NCBI GenBank assembly: GCA_028565635.1
Contig: JAOXYB010017242.1
Span: forward strand, 1 to 18,804
Direction: 5' to 3'
Source: Phoronis ovalis
Taxonomy: Eukaryota; Phoronida; Phoronidae
DNA length: 18,804 nucleotides
Numbering within the stretch: the stretch's first letter is position 1; the number at the start of each line of letters is the position of its first letter. Below are positions 7,547-17,100 of the stretch, piece by piece. The notes under the pieces are model-generated. The model was not told where the DNA came from. It did no database searches and worked only from the letters and a program-made list of their open reading frames with translations. Position numbers and translations under genes: made by a program.

Positions 7547-8820
7547 ATTATTAACACGAATGTTTCGCTGCATCAATGGTCCAACAGCAAGGGCAGAAGC
7601 ACGATCGTATGGCCCATCAAAACGGCTTCCAATGAAACTGTGTAAAATCGCCATAAACAAGGAGTCGTTGACAACACTGGTTATTTTATGATATCCAGGT
7701 GATACTCGAACTGTAGTGAATGCGTAGGACAGAGAATTGTTAAAGTACTCTATTTCTGGTTCGACTATTGTCTAATTAAATTGTATTACTTTTTCGTCCA
7801 ATCTCAGAGCGCTAGTGCTATAAACGTGAGTGACTATAACCAATTCGTGGATAGGGGTACTGATGCTTGAGTTTATAGCAATAAACTCAAGTTTTCTGTT
7901 CCAAAATGCTACTGTTGGCACAATTTCCATACTGGGTGCGCCTGTTCGTGAATTAGGAGAAGACGCAGTACTAATCAAGGCAACCTGTACTTTGGCGCTA
8001 GCAAGACAGGGGACCAGTGGTTGGTTAACGAACAGATCAAAGCGCTCACCACCAGATAGTGTTACTGATACCACATCCGGAATGCTTGCGCAGAAAATGT
8101 TGACTGACTTAACGTTAACTTGCAAGCTACTACGCGAATGACACTTCCAGTCTTACCACCGTCAAGCCCTCTTGGTGCCGAAGTGAATGCATATCTCTTG
8201 CCCCATTGGACGACTGGATACAATTGTTCTACCATATAATCAAGATGCGTGCCGGAATTCATTTCATCTGTTTTTACCAGATATTTTATGCTACCAGAAA
8301 AAACAGTAAAGACACTTGACAAAATCAATTTAGTTCCAGTTAAATCTCCGTCATTAGCAATAAGCATGTAAAAGGAAAAGAGATCACTCCATAACTGAAC
8401 ATCTAATGTTTCATTAGCATAATACATATGTCCTCTGTATTCGTATGTTGTATGATACATGCCATCGCTGTTACTGTAGGAAGCATAACCAATACCTAGC
8501 CCAACATTTTGAGGAAGTGTTACAGCCACTGTTGTATTTTTATGATGCACCGTAATAAGAATAAAAGGCTGATTTATCCACGTGACAGCGTAGTATTCAG
8601 ATCCATAAGAAGACGAAGGTATCACATGATAACCACTTAAAAAAAGGTTCGAAATTATTTGTCACATAGGCAAATATTGCAAACTGCCCATACAGCCATA
8701 GACCATGTGTAGTCTGGTTTATGTTTCTCATGGTAGAGTCGATCACGTTTTCACTGGTCATACTGTATTCCCCGTGTGTATCCTTGCCTCTAATAGGAAG
8801 TGACCTAATACACTTTTCTC
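7547..8820 (-). pseudogene. IgGFc-binding protein N-terminal domain exon, broken by two frameshifts and a stop
   Basis: Acceptor CTGCTTTTCAG|GAGAAAAG sets the upper end. The candidate donor GTAATT gives phase 0, matching the next exon. The exon is 1274 bp (2 + 424x3). Homology to the IgGFc-binding domain (mucus or adhesion proteins such as FCGBP; in molluscs abundant and of unclear ligand) runs through all of it, but in changing frames. First part: CIRSLPIRG to NNFEPFF. Middle part: SSSYGSEYYAVTW, HLDYMVEQLYPVVQWGK and GSVIRVVA. Last part: FCASIPDVVSVTLSGGE, PSMEIVPTVAFW, then VSPGYHKITS. The first shift is at an A7 run (8639-8645; T7 in coding sense, one base too many). The second is near 8121-8130 (one base missing). 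TAG lies at 7772-7774. The shifts cancel, so both ends share a frame. The signal-peptide and first-domain exon was not found upstream. A sequence error is possible, but three lesions favour a pseudogene. Confidence 0.82.
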
Positions 8821-9336
8821 CTGAAAAGCAGATATAATAATATATAATATTGTAACACAATAATTTACGGAAATCTGAAATTGCATTGCATTGCTGCATA
8901 ATTGCTAACACAGGGATATGTAAAGCATTCTGCACATAATTCTCAAATTTAACAATTTTCTAAAAGTAATAGTGTTTACATTGTGAAGTCTTAGAATAAG
9001 TACTCTTAGAAAAAAACATGTACACACGTACAATGATATTGTTTATAATGTTCTGATATTGATTGTTCATGTTTAATTGCGCTATACGTACATTGTCGTT
9101 TTTTATCTCATAGTTTTTGCATTGTTGATACATATCAGTTTTTCATTTTGTCTTTCTATAACTTAACACTTAACTAATTAACTTACTGTACCATCATGAC
9201 TGCATCACTTAGCTGGACGCCAGTGACTCCCCATCTGATGACCCCTTCGAAACGAATCATCCGAGGGAGTCATTGGGGGACACTACTTAGTTTCTTAGAG
9301 AGGAGTCATAATGGTACTGGCTCCCATGGGTCTTTT
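8821..9336. other. Interval upstream of the IgGFc exon; no supported exon
   Basis: Expected here is a preceding exon (phase 1 donor) for the IgGFc protein, with a signal peptide and the first part of the domain. I looked for it on the minus strand and found none with family resemblance. A GTAAGT donor-like site near 9184-9189 follows a short open stretch without recognised similarity. Several GACTCC/GGAGTC words between 9225 and 9335 are diverged relatives of the palindromic array that follows. Confidence 0.4.
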
Positions 9337-9440
9337 TACTGCTGGCAGTAAATGACTCCCAGGAGTCATTCATTGCTGGCAGAAAATAACTCTTGGGAGT
9401 CACTTACTGCTGGCAATAAGCGACTCCAAGGGAGTCGCTT
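9337..9440. repeat. 34-bp tandem repeat with internal palindromes, three units
   Basis: TGCTGGC recurs at 9340, 9374 and 9408, exactly 34 bp apart. Each unit then carries a dyad around GACTCC/GGAGTC. Unit 1 is AATGACTCC CA GGAGTCATT (9351-9370, perfect 9-bp arms). Unit 3 is AAGCGACTCC AAG GGAGTCGCTT (9418-9440, perfect 10-bp arms). Unit 2 is imperfect. A second dyad, TACTGC TG GCAGTA, lies at 9337-9350. Looser GACTCC/GGAGTC words continue to about 9520. Confidence 0.85.
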
Positions 9441-9685
9441 ATTTCCAGGGAGGGTCTTGGAAATCCAGGACCTGAATGACCGGGAGTCATCAGGGACCAA
9501 ATTTCAGTGACCGGGGAGTCGTTACAACATGGGGTACAAGCCCCGGCCTGATTAGCAAAACATGGTCCAGGACAGGCGTTACTTTTTTATTTAATTCCAA
9601 ACTACATTTTACGAGCTGAAAAGATGTTTAACGAAAACGTAGAAATATTACTAATAAATACTAATATACCATTTTACAACGTAAT

Positions 9686-9765
9686 AGGGCGATCATTGGA
9701 GAGGGGGCGATTATTAAATTATTTTAGTCGCTAGAGGGGCGATTATTTTAGCTGGGGTAATTATT
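9686..9765. repeat. Short GGGGCGATTATT repeats
   Basis: Three copies of GGGCGAT(C/T)ATT with G-rich leads occur near 9687, 9704 and 9737, plus a weaker GGGGTAATTATT just after. They are separated by AT-rich spacers. Probably a degenerate satellite or the edge of a dispersed repeat. Confidence 0.5.
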
Positions 9766-9978
9766 AGAGACAATACGGTATCATGTTGCTGAAATATGTT
9801 TATTAGTGGAGAAAAAAGGAGTGGAGTTGGGTTCTGGTTTATTAGAAGAAACGGACCATGTAAAGCCCAAGTTCGATAAGTAAGTGAGCTATATTACCAG
9901 AACACGTAACTATTTATTACCCGGCTCCAATTGAAATACAGGAACTAACAGACGGAATTCAGATTGTAGGTATGTAGA

Positions 9979-10320
9979 CGGTCCGAATAAATCCATCCGT
10001 TAGCGTCCCGTGCCTTCTAAACTAACGCCTTAGCTTAACAATAGTCAATTGTCGTTATATTCCGTTATATATAAGAGCGAAATTAATACGTCACTAAACC
10101 TTTGACCCAACGGAGCTTTTCTCTCTATTTTATATACTAGCTATCCGCTTAGTCCACTGATACACCTATTACTGTAGCTACAATTTGATTGGTGTCTATA
10201 ATTTCACGGTCACTTTACATATAAATAAGCGGGTTATAGTCGTGCTTCTGCTTTTCGAGATACTACACGAAAACTGATTGGTTAAGCACAGACGTTATAT
10301 AGCTGGGATGTTTGCAGTCG
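9979..10320. mobile_element. Non-autonomous terminal-inverted-repeat element, copy 3 (right end eroded)
   Basis: The left end CGGTCCGAATAAATCCATCC matches the other copies. The interior parallels copy 1 in the same orientation: CAATTGTCG, GAGCGAAAT.AATACGTC, CCGCTTAGTC, AATTTGATTGG.GTCTA and TTCTGCTTTTCGAGA occur in order. The right subterminal block GGTTAAGCACAGACGTTA is clear, but the last 20 bp are diverged, so the right border is approximate. Confidence 0.65.
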
Positions 10321-10549
10321 ATTTCTCTTTCGTAGGAATTTTAGAATCAAATGCAAGGATATTTTGAATGTGTTGACCGTTAGGATAACGATAAAAACGC
10401 TTAATTTTAAAACTACCTGACTTTTTAAAACGATATAACTGATCAGTGGAAGTAGCAATGTGATGTGTGATTTTATGCATGTGCAGTTCGCTAACACTGA
10501 TTTTTAATCGCAACGTTTGATGCCACTTATCTTTTAACGGACACGGGCG
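10295..10549 (-). other. Unrecognised open frame, possible exon or gene fragment
   Basis: About 85 codons are open on the minus strand between TAG (10550-10552) and TAA (10295-10297). The composition is protein-like: CPLKDKWHQ, then LRLKISVSELHMHKI, YRFKKSGSFKIKRFYRY, then LAFDSKIPTKEK. It has no low-complexity character, unlike other chance frames in this AT-rich window. It lacks a convincing ATG near its start, and its 3' end runs into the border of inverted-repeat element copy 3. I recognise no family. It could be a fragment of an old gene or a transposable-element protein, or chance. Confidence 0.3.
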
Positions 10550-10552
10550 CTA

Positions 10553-12373
10553 TCTGAACTCCGTAAATTGTTTTTAAATTTGAAGAAAAAGATTAACGGC
10601 ATGAAGAAAATATAGAATTCCATCATTTTAGTTATTAAATTAGCGTCAACATTTTGCTTCCATCTAGTTATTTCCGTTTAAACAGCAACAAGAGTTAAAT
10701 TTCCCTACGTAAAATTTCCCATTTTTACATCATGGGAGCTTTTTTGGATTGAAGATTGACAACACTGTTTAAGATATGTAATCGGTTGTAATGCTTTATG
10801 ACTTGGAACTCCGATTTTTACAACTAATGTTGCGAGATAGTACTTATGATGCATACGATGTATTTGACGTCATGACGTGGTTTTTTTCTCGTCTGTTGCG
10901 AGATTTTTTCTCAAAATTGCAGCTAAATTAGTTAATGATAGTCCTTAAACGATAGAGCGGAGATATAGGCTATAAATCTCAATGTTGCACACATTTGAAA
11001 TTACTAATTTATTTTTCAAAGTTAAACAGCTGTGCTTATGGATTCGGATATTTTAGTAAACTATCATTTTAGCCCTGAAAGTATAAATTTTCCGATTTTT
11101 AAAAATTCAAATGTGGAGAAACTGTTATATTTATTGCTGGAAACTGAAAACATTTTGAGTTCGATAGACTAAAGTATATGCAAAATGTATATTTGGATTC
11201 TAACAAATGTGCGTGAAACATGTATATATTTGTGCATTCGATTTTAAATTGATGACATAAAGCTTTTCCTAAACCACTCGTTTTCTTTTTTAAGAAAAAT
11301 AAGCAAACGTAATAAATAAGATTTTTATAGAGAATAAAAAATAGCCTCAACGCCATATAGATACATTTCTTTATTCTTATTGCTCGTAATTGAAATTATT
11401 ATTACTTTATTTGTACATATTTAACATGAATGTATTCCCCAACGATGAAATACGTGTTTGCAATTTTATCAATTATTTATAAAATTACAAACGCAATTAT
11501 TCAAATTCGTATCTTGTATTCGAAAGGAAGTAAGAGATATCAGGTTGTATAAATTGGTGTGTTTAAACTGCAGTTTTATTGACAATACACATTTTACAAT
11601 AGTTCCCAATCTACAACAGATGTTTCACTGTATAAATTTCTTTTAAAAAAAAGTAATTACTTTAATGTATAAGATTCTTGAATAAAATATCACGTTGATA
11701 AATAGAAAAAGAAACATAATCTGTTCATCCTATTGATTTGTCTAATTTTATATTCAAAAGCATGTTATCACTGTTTGTTCATATCATTTACCATTTCTGG
11801 GTTTACCCCTGATTCTAAACAAAAACACTATCAACTTACATCAAAGGCGTTACATGTCAGGAGAAAGTTACAGATGTTTTGTGATATGTCAATTACATTT
11901 TATAAAAATGGATTTCATAATTACAGTATCCATACAACTATATATTAAGAATTGATTTGCTTTGTATTAAATATCATATATAAAACAAGTAAAAATGAGA
12001 CCAACAAGATATCATAAGCAAGAGACATGATATACAAAGCGTGTTTAAAATCTAAACTTTAGTCTCTTTTCAGTAAGTAGTATGTTACATAATATCTTAA
12101 AAACGACCATTTTTAATTTTTTAATTCAACACTACCGACAATACTTAAAGCACGTGTTAAGATATGCATATGTACTCAAAGAAATATGTTATGTGCTACA
12201 TGTAATTCTCAAAGTCTTTACCCCCATTTTCAATTCGTTGTTGAGTTGGAGGATATTTTAATTTTCCTAAATTTATCGCCAAAATTCGATTCTCCATCCG
12301 ATTGGTTGCTACAGAGATGCATAACTTTTGACACAAAAGAGTTCTTTACTATAGACGTGAACATGCAGCCTCT
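10553..12373. other. Long AT-rich stretch without a recognised gene
   Basis: I read both strands and found only short accidental frames with low-complexity, F/L/K/N-rich peptides. The 3' untranslated region of the olfactomedin gene should occupy the upper part on the minus strand. No canonical minus-strand AATAAA was noticed in the 170 bases next to its stop. Confidence 0.5.
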
Positions 12374-12757
12374 TTAGAATAAGACGTCATAGTACGTATG
12401 ACCACCATTTTCAGTGACCATTATTATTTTGTGTTTTGCACTGTACCTTATGCTTTTTATCGGTCCATGTACATTGGGATAAAGCAAAGTGAATCCAGCA
12501 CATTCTTGTTTCTGTATGTTTGTGTTATATACGCATGTGATGTTTATAGGACCATCAATCCAACCATCTTGTTCTAATTGATACAATTTTCCACACGCCA
12601 TAAACGCATTTGCCATTGAGGTGCGTTGCCGATTAAACCACAGTGTGAACTCAATGGTGTAACTACTAGTGTTCACACGACTAACTGCGGTATAACCGCA
12701 AGTGGACAGTTGAGTATTAGCTCTTCCCCAGATTAGCCAAACTCCAAATTCGTCAAC
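12374..12757 (-). CDS. Olfactomedin gene, terminal exon
   Basis: Acceptor AATTTTTCAAG (CT at 12758-12759) joins in phase 0 to give VDEFGVWLIWGRAN. It then encodes the ANAFMACGKLYQ block, NITCVYNTN, and the final strand GGHTYYDVLF followed by TAA. At the position where myocilin has the last calcium-ligand aspartate (IDYN) this protein reads IRYS. The domain otherwise ends at the usual place. Confidence 0.88.
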   Translation of the reverse strand, partial: VDEFGVWLIWGRANTQLSTCGYTAVSRVNTSSYTIEFTLWFNRQRTSMANAFMACGKLYQLEQDGWIDGPINITCVYNTNIQKQECAGFTLLYPNVHGPIKSIRYSAKHKIIMVTENGGHTYYDVLF

Positions 12758-14300
12758 CTTGAAAAATTAATAAGTATAGTAGCTCTTAAAACTGATTATA
12801 GCATTTAAAGCAGTCGTACTTCAGATTTCAAATACCTGTATATTAAGAAATACTATATAGTTTACTCATTTGTTCAATACTAGACCCTCGGATAAGTAGT
12901 GGCCACAAGGAAATAGCGGGTATCCATCTTATGACACACTTGATACTGGTAAACGTACTTGTAAGATAAATATTACGATAAATTAAATATACTTTGTTAT
13001 TTGCTGTATTACTATAAAGCAAGAATTGTAGAAAAATGGTTTTGCCCCTGGCTTTTCCCTGGGGTTTGCTTATTTCTATATTGAACGCGATCGGTACCAG
13101 TACTGGACAATAAATAAAAGTTTCCTCCACTTCTTTTATGTAAACTGATAAGTGGCTCGATCAGTGCCTTTTGGTGACAAAATACATTATGGTAATAATA
13201 TTTAACCGTCCTCTACCTGAACATCAATCATTTGCTTAGTTGTTGTGTGAATAGAATACGTGCACATGTCACTTGCATAAATCTGTCCAGCTTTGACTGT
13301 AATTCTTGTCATGGGAGTCAATTTGTACGTACTATTCGATGTTTCATTCAGGTCGAAAATTAACACGTTAAACGGCACCCTATTTTCTTGGCAGTAAAAT
13401 TTGCCGTCATAAACATTATATTGTGCACCATCGCACCCTGGACTCAAATAATGTGTTACGTCGGCCGTTCCGGTAATGAATTTATTGACAGTGTGGTACT
13501 CATACAGTTCAACGCCATTATCCCATGTGCTCATGTACCTAAGTAACAAATATATATAACCTAATATTGCATATACTCAGGTTTTACAAAGCAGTTTTGA
13601 ACATCTTAGTAGATATCATATCAAAAACATTACAGACATTGATTCAGTAAAACTAAGGCTGCCTTTCAGTTTGACGCATTTATAACAGAATAACTGCATG
13701 AACATTTATAACAGAATAACTGCATGACCATTTATAACAGAATAACTGCATGAACATTTATAACAGAATAACTGCATGAACATTTATGCTACTCTTCTAA
13801 AACGTATTAGGATGATGCTAAATTAAACTAAGCTGCCAAAATTAGCAATAAGAAACTTAATCAATTCATAAGAAAATAACTTATTTACAATTCTATAATT
13901 ATAAGTACAGGTATAATACATTAAAGACAGTGCTCGACTGTGCCCGAAGGATGTCCACTTCGTCAACAACAAATAAATGCAATGTTGTGATACTGGAAAA
14001 GCACTATCGGATGTGAGGTAGCTAATCGTCAGACGATAAGTTAAGAATTTGAAACGTCTAGTTATATTTTTTAAATTATCGCTAATAGAATACTTTCGAC
14101 AGGTGCCCACGGGCAAAATACATCTTACTGCTTCTGTGGAAGAATCTTCGACAATTGGGATGAGTAATGTACTTACCAATACGTATCACTGTCTGTACGC
14201 CCCCATGCTCCAGAGTTACTTGTGTTGGCAAGCAGATTGACCCGTCCAAAAGACGATATTAAGGTGTTACAGTGTCTATCTTGCGAGGTGGTCAGATTTT
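12374..14300 (-). CDS. Olfactomedin-domain protein gene, three 3'-most exons
   Basis: Exons 14177-14300, 13217-13538 and 12374-12757 join in consistent phases (enter in phase 1, then phase 2, then phase 0) and end with TAA at 12374-12376. Together they encode about 275 residues forming one olfactomedin (OLF) domain, a five-bladed beta-propeller of secreted proteins that binds extracellular partners. Landmarks in order: CNTLISSFGR, NSGAWGR, DTYW, CDGAQYNVYDGKFYC, IDVQVDEFGVWLIW, VSRVNTSSYTIE, ANAFMACGKLYQ, then a C-terminal GGHTYYDV. The two cysteines usual for OLF (first strand and ACG) are present. The upstream exon or exons with signal peptide were not found. Several N-x-S/T sites fit a secreted protein. 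The domain call is confident; ligand and role are unknown. Confidence 0.88.
12758..13216 (-). other. Olfactomedin intron (phase 0)
   Basis: Bounded by donor GTAGAG and acceptor TCAAG. A 95-codon open frame inside it (12843-13130, minus) has no domain signature and interrupts an otherwise exact OLF join, so it is treated as accidental. Confidence 0.75.
13217..13538 (-). CDS. Olfactomedin gene, middle exon
   Basis: Acceptor TTTGTTACTTAG (CT at 13539-13540) and donor GTAGAG (13211-13216) frame 322 bp. The single leading G completes the W codon from the previous exon. It encodes YMSTWDNGVELYEYHTV, the CDGAQYNVYDGKFYC blade and IFDLNETSN, and ends MIDVQ in phase 0. Reading past the donor gives a stop within five codons, which supports splicing here. 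Confidence 0.85.
13675..13787. repeat. 26-bp minisatellite, about 4.4 units, inside the olfactomedin intron
   Basis: Units at 13675-13700, 13701-13726, 13727-13752 and 13753-13778 share the sequence AACATTTATAACAGAATAAC plus TGCATG with one or two substitutions. A partial fifth unit runs to about 13787. It lies in the intron between 13538 and 14177. Confidence 0.93.
14177..14300 (-). CDS. Olfactomedin gene, exon with the domain start
   Basis: Acceptor TTTATTTGATTTAG (CT at 14301-14302) and consensus donor GTAAGT (14171-14176) frame 124 bp. It enters in phase 1 and leaves in phase 2 after TAT TG. It encodes NLTTSQDRHCNT, the first OLF cysteine, then the GAWGRTDSDTYW block. The phase 1 entry shows that at least one more exon lies upstream, not identified between 14303 and 18804. 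Confidence 0.82.
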
Positions 14301-14302
14301 CT

Positions 14303-16114
14303 AAATCAAATAAAGTTGGTTTTAAAAAACAATTATAGTACCGCATTAAAAATTGATGTTTGTAAAAATATTGTATTTATAAATGGTATAATTATATTTT
14401 TAAAATAATATGTTTTGCAACACGTAGAGAGACTGATAGCATTATCGTTAACCTTCATTATCGTGAATCTGATAATGCTCCCCGTGCAGGCGCAATGTTA
14501 AAAGGCGTCTGCGGCTGTATAAGCCTAAATATAAGTTCATTTTATTGTAAACGTTTTGCTTTTTTTACTGCAAATAATCCACCACATCTTTTTTAAGACA
14601 AAATATTCTATTTTGTCGCGTAAATAAATTCTTTTCGATAATCCTTGTCGGGACTTTTAATAGTTAACCTGGTCGATTTTATTACTAAAATGACAGAAAT
14701 GATATCCCAATTGGTACAAATTGTAAAATATATCAGTAGGCCTCCATATTGATTAAAATAATTTTTATTTTGTTTCAAGAGATACGTTTTCTGTATATTT
14801 TATACCGTTAATGACGTGTACTTGACGGAGCCGCTGAAATTAGGTAAAAAATACGGACCTGGATAATGAGCGCGTGGTAGTCGTACTTCTACTGGGTCAC
14901 TACGTTACCTTGTAACTTGAAGTTCAAGCCAGATAACATAATTTTGTATATATATATGCTGTATCCGTGAACGCCACGAATATATTGAACTGTAAATAAG
15001 CCAAAAGTGTCATTGCATTATAATTCGTATCACTTGTATGAAATATTATTATTTTTTTAAAGTCACGTGCTTAACAATAATGCTATTTGAAAACAATAGT
15101 TAAGCTCTTAAAAATAATGTTATACGTTAAGTTCCCGAACCTCACAAGAAATACAGACATTATTGTTACCATGATAACTAATTACCGCTCCTCCAAACGC
15201 CGAATTATTTATCAACTTTATCATAGCTAAGCAAATTTGTCCAAAATGTTGAATACATTTTCCATGGCCTTGGTAAAATAACAACATACAGAACAGGCAA
15301 GAAATGTTTTTAACAAAAGTATCATTATTTGTTAAGAAGTGGTTGCTATGGTTACCATGATTCCTGCAAGTGACTAATTTTTTATCAAAAGTTTACAGTT
15401 GTAGCACTAGTAACGTAAAAATAACATTTTAGTCTAAATGTAATGTATCATATTTTCACCAAAAGGTTGGTCCAGTATCGGTTAACACAGTATTGAAATT
15501 CTATCTTTTATAGACTACGATTACTTGCTTATACATTATTGCGGCTTATTTTATATTGCTGACGGTTTGTTTATTATGTACTTAAAATAACGATTAGAAG
15601 CAGTGTGCTTGGTTTCAAGTTAGTAGAGAGAAATTACTTTTGTTGCACAAAACAATGTATGTGAATGTTTGCCACAAAAAATGACGACATTTATTTACGC
15701 AAGAAAAGATAAACTTGAACATTTCTTATGTATGATATTTTGTACTGATATTCCTAAATAGAATATCTATCAAATTTCCCCACAAAAATTAATTTAATTT
15801 TTTTTGTCTCAAAATTACCCTCACTACTTGTAACCTATTCATGGAACGGCTGTTCAACGAAATAAAATATATTCTAATTATAAAACAATGCGGAGAGTAC
15901 GACATGCATGGTATAACTTAGGCGATTTGTTCTTCCGTGTCGGACTTTATTTGCTACAAGATTGAAAATGAAGCGTATTAATAATATACAGATATTAAAC
16001 ATCTCCTAGATGCATTACAAGTAGACTAAATATATGGATGTGGACGTCTGGGACTATGTGTCAAGGCTGGAATTATGTATGTAGAATAACAGAAAAACCC
16101 AGGTCACCTAGCTA
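14303..16114. other. Long AT-rich stretch without a recognised gene
   Basis: The upstream exon of the olfactomedin gene is expected here or beyond, but I could not find a signal peptide ending in a phase 1 donor. Two related words, GTTACCATGAT followed by AACTAAT or TCCTGCAAGTGACTAAT (about 15166 and 15352), hint at an old inverted or direct repeat but are too short to call. Confidence 0.45.
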
Positions 16115-16120
16115 TTTATT
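16115..16120 (-). promoter_or_regulatory. Candidate polyadenylation signal for the C-type lectin gene
   Basis: TTTATT on the plus strand gives AATAAA on the minus strand, about 243 nt after the lectin stop codon. Position and strand fit, but chance hexamers are frequent in this composition. Confidence 0.35.
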
Positions 16121-16362
16121 CCAGTGGATGCTTATATGTCCTCACACTGCGGTATAGTTATCTAAGCTATATTATAGTACGTTATATTTAGTGTATATGA
16201 AATATAACGTCATGGCAGATGCATCTTGTACAATTTACTAGAAATAAAAAATAATCTTAACCCTAAACAAAATACTGTGTAATATATGTAGCTACAATTG
16301 TGAAAGATGTACAGTGGTTCTAAAAATTGTTTTTAGAATCAGTTTGAATATATAGACACTCC

Positions 16363-16595
16363 CTACAAGCGGTGGATAGGTATTTCGCATAAGAAGGGAG
16401 ATCTGTGTGAACAAGGAATATTATTCCAATTTCCATCAGAAACAATATTAATAACAACGCAGTTTTCCTGTCCAATGTTATTTGGTTCATGTGTAGTAGA
16501 TCTCCAGTTGGTGTATAGACACACAGCCCCAGTATCGTCCCAAATAAATGTTTGTCCGCTTTGCCACACTGCGCCTATCCATGGGGGCGAGGAGC
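16363..16595 (-). CDS. C-type lectin gene, terminal exon
   Basis: Acceptor CCTATTTTAG (CT at 16596-16597) in phase 1. It encodes SSPPWIGAVWQSGQ, FIWDDTG, HEPNN, ENCVVI, GNWNN and FLCEIP, then TAG at 16363-16365. The stop five codons after the last cysteine is the normal end of the fold. Confidence 0.9.
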
Positions 16596-17100
16596 CTAAA
16601 ATAGGATAAGAAGTGTACGGTTTTTGCTAACAGAAATGACACTCATAGTCTTTCATTTCTTCAGCAATCTTTTTAGCTAGGTGGGTCCAATTAGAAAGGC
16701 TTCCTTATTGCACTGTTTTGCATTGTTTAACTGTGAACGTACGAACTTTTTTACGTTGTGTTTACTGTTTATTTACAAGTCACGAGTGAAATTCCGTGAC
16801 TTCCGTTTGGATTCTTCGATTCTGCGTTGTAACATTAGTAAATCTAGCTATTAGTCATGAAATGCTACAAAAATCCTTATTTCGGAATGCGATGATTCAC
16901 GGTAGTTCATTTTATACCTGCCATCAAAACTAAATTTGTCAGATATGTATTTTCGTCTTCATTATCTATGACAACAACTCTTCCGCCGTTTAAATCATTC
17001 TCACAATAAGACTTAGCTTCACCGTAGCTTGCTCTAATGTTGACCAACTTGTAACAAGAACCGTGGTTGGTTAGTTCATTAGTGTAGCCAACCGGGCAGT
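16363..17100 (-). CDS. C-type lectin domain protein, two 3'-most exons
   Basis: Exons 16918-17100 and 16363-16595 join in phase 1 (GCA G | GC) to give a single C-type lectin domain of about 137 residues ending IPIHRL-stop, typical of small secreted lectins. Residues from the first cysteine: C1 and C15 form the extra N-terminal pair of long-form domains. C32, C106, C122 and C130 match the four canonical cysteines. WIG is at 66-68, EPN at 97-99 and FLCE at 128-131. EPN is the motif associated with mannose-type sugar binding. The WND motif reads WNN (117-119), keeping N but replacing the calcium-ligand D. C86 is extra and unpaired. The signal-peptide exon upstream was not identified. A role in pathogen or food-particle recognition is inference from the family. 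Confidence 0.9.
16918..17100 (-). CDS. C-type lectin gene, first visible exon
   Basis: Acceptor TTTTTACTCAG (CT at 17101-17102) and a weak donor GTATAA (16912-16917) frame 183 bp, phase 1 on both sides. It encodes CPVGYTNELTNHGSCYKL, then the helix region EAKSYCEND and VVVIDNEDE. The first 18 bp of this exon recur at 17795-17812 in the tandem duplicate upstream. Confidence 0.87.

Noticed and set aside
7830-8141. Plus-strand open frame of 103 codons
   Set aside because: It is antisense to the IgGFc-binding exon, whose homology lies on the minus strand.
9184-9260. Possible minus-strand exon ending at a GTAAGT site near 9184-9189
   Set aside because: The reading (WGVTGVQLSDAV) matches no part of the IgGFc domain and overlaps the diverged GACTCC/GGAGTC repeat region.
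9337-9440. CRISPR-like interpretation of the 34-bp repeat
   Set aside because: There are no unique spacers, the repeats are contiguous, and the context is an animal genome with spliced genes.
12843-13130. Minus-strand 95-codon frame
   Set aside because: It lies in the intron between two olfactomedin exons that join exactly in phase; no domain signature.
14049-14240. Plus-strand 63-codon frame
   Set aside because: It is antisense to the olfactomedin exon at 14177-14300.
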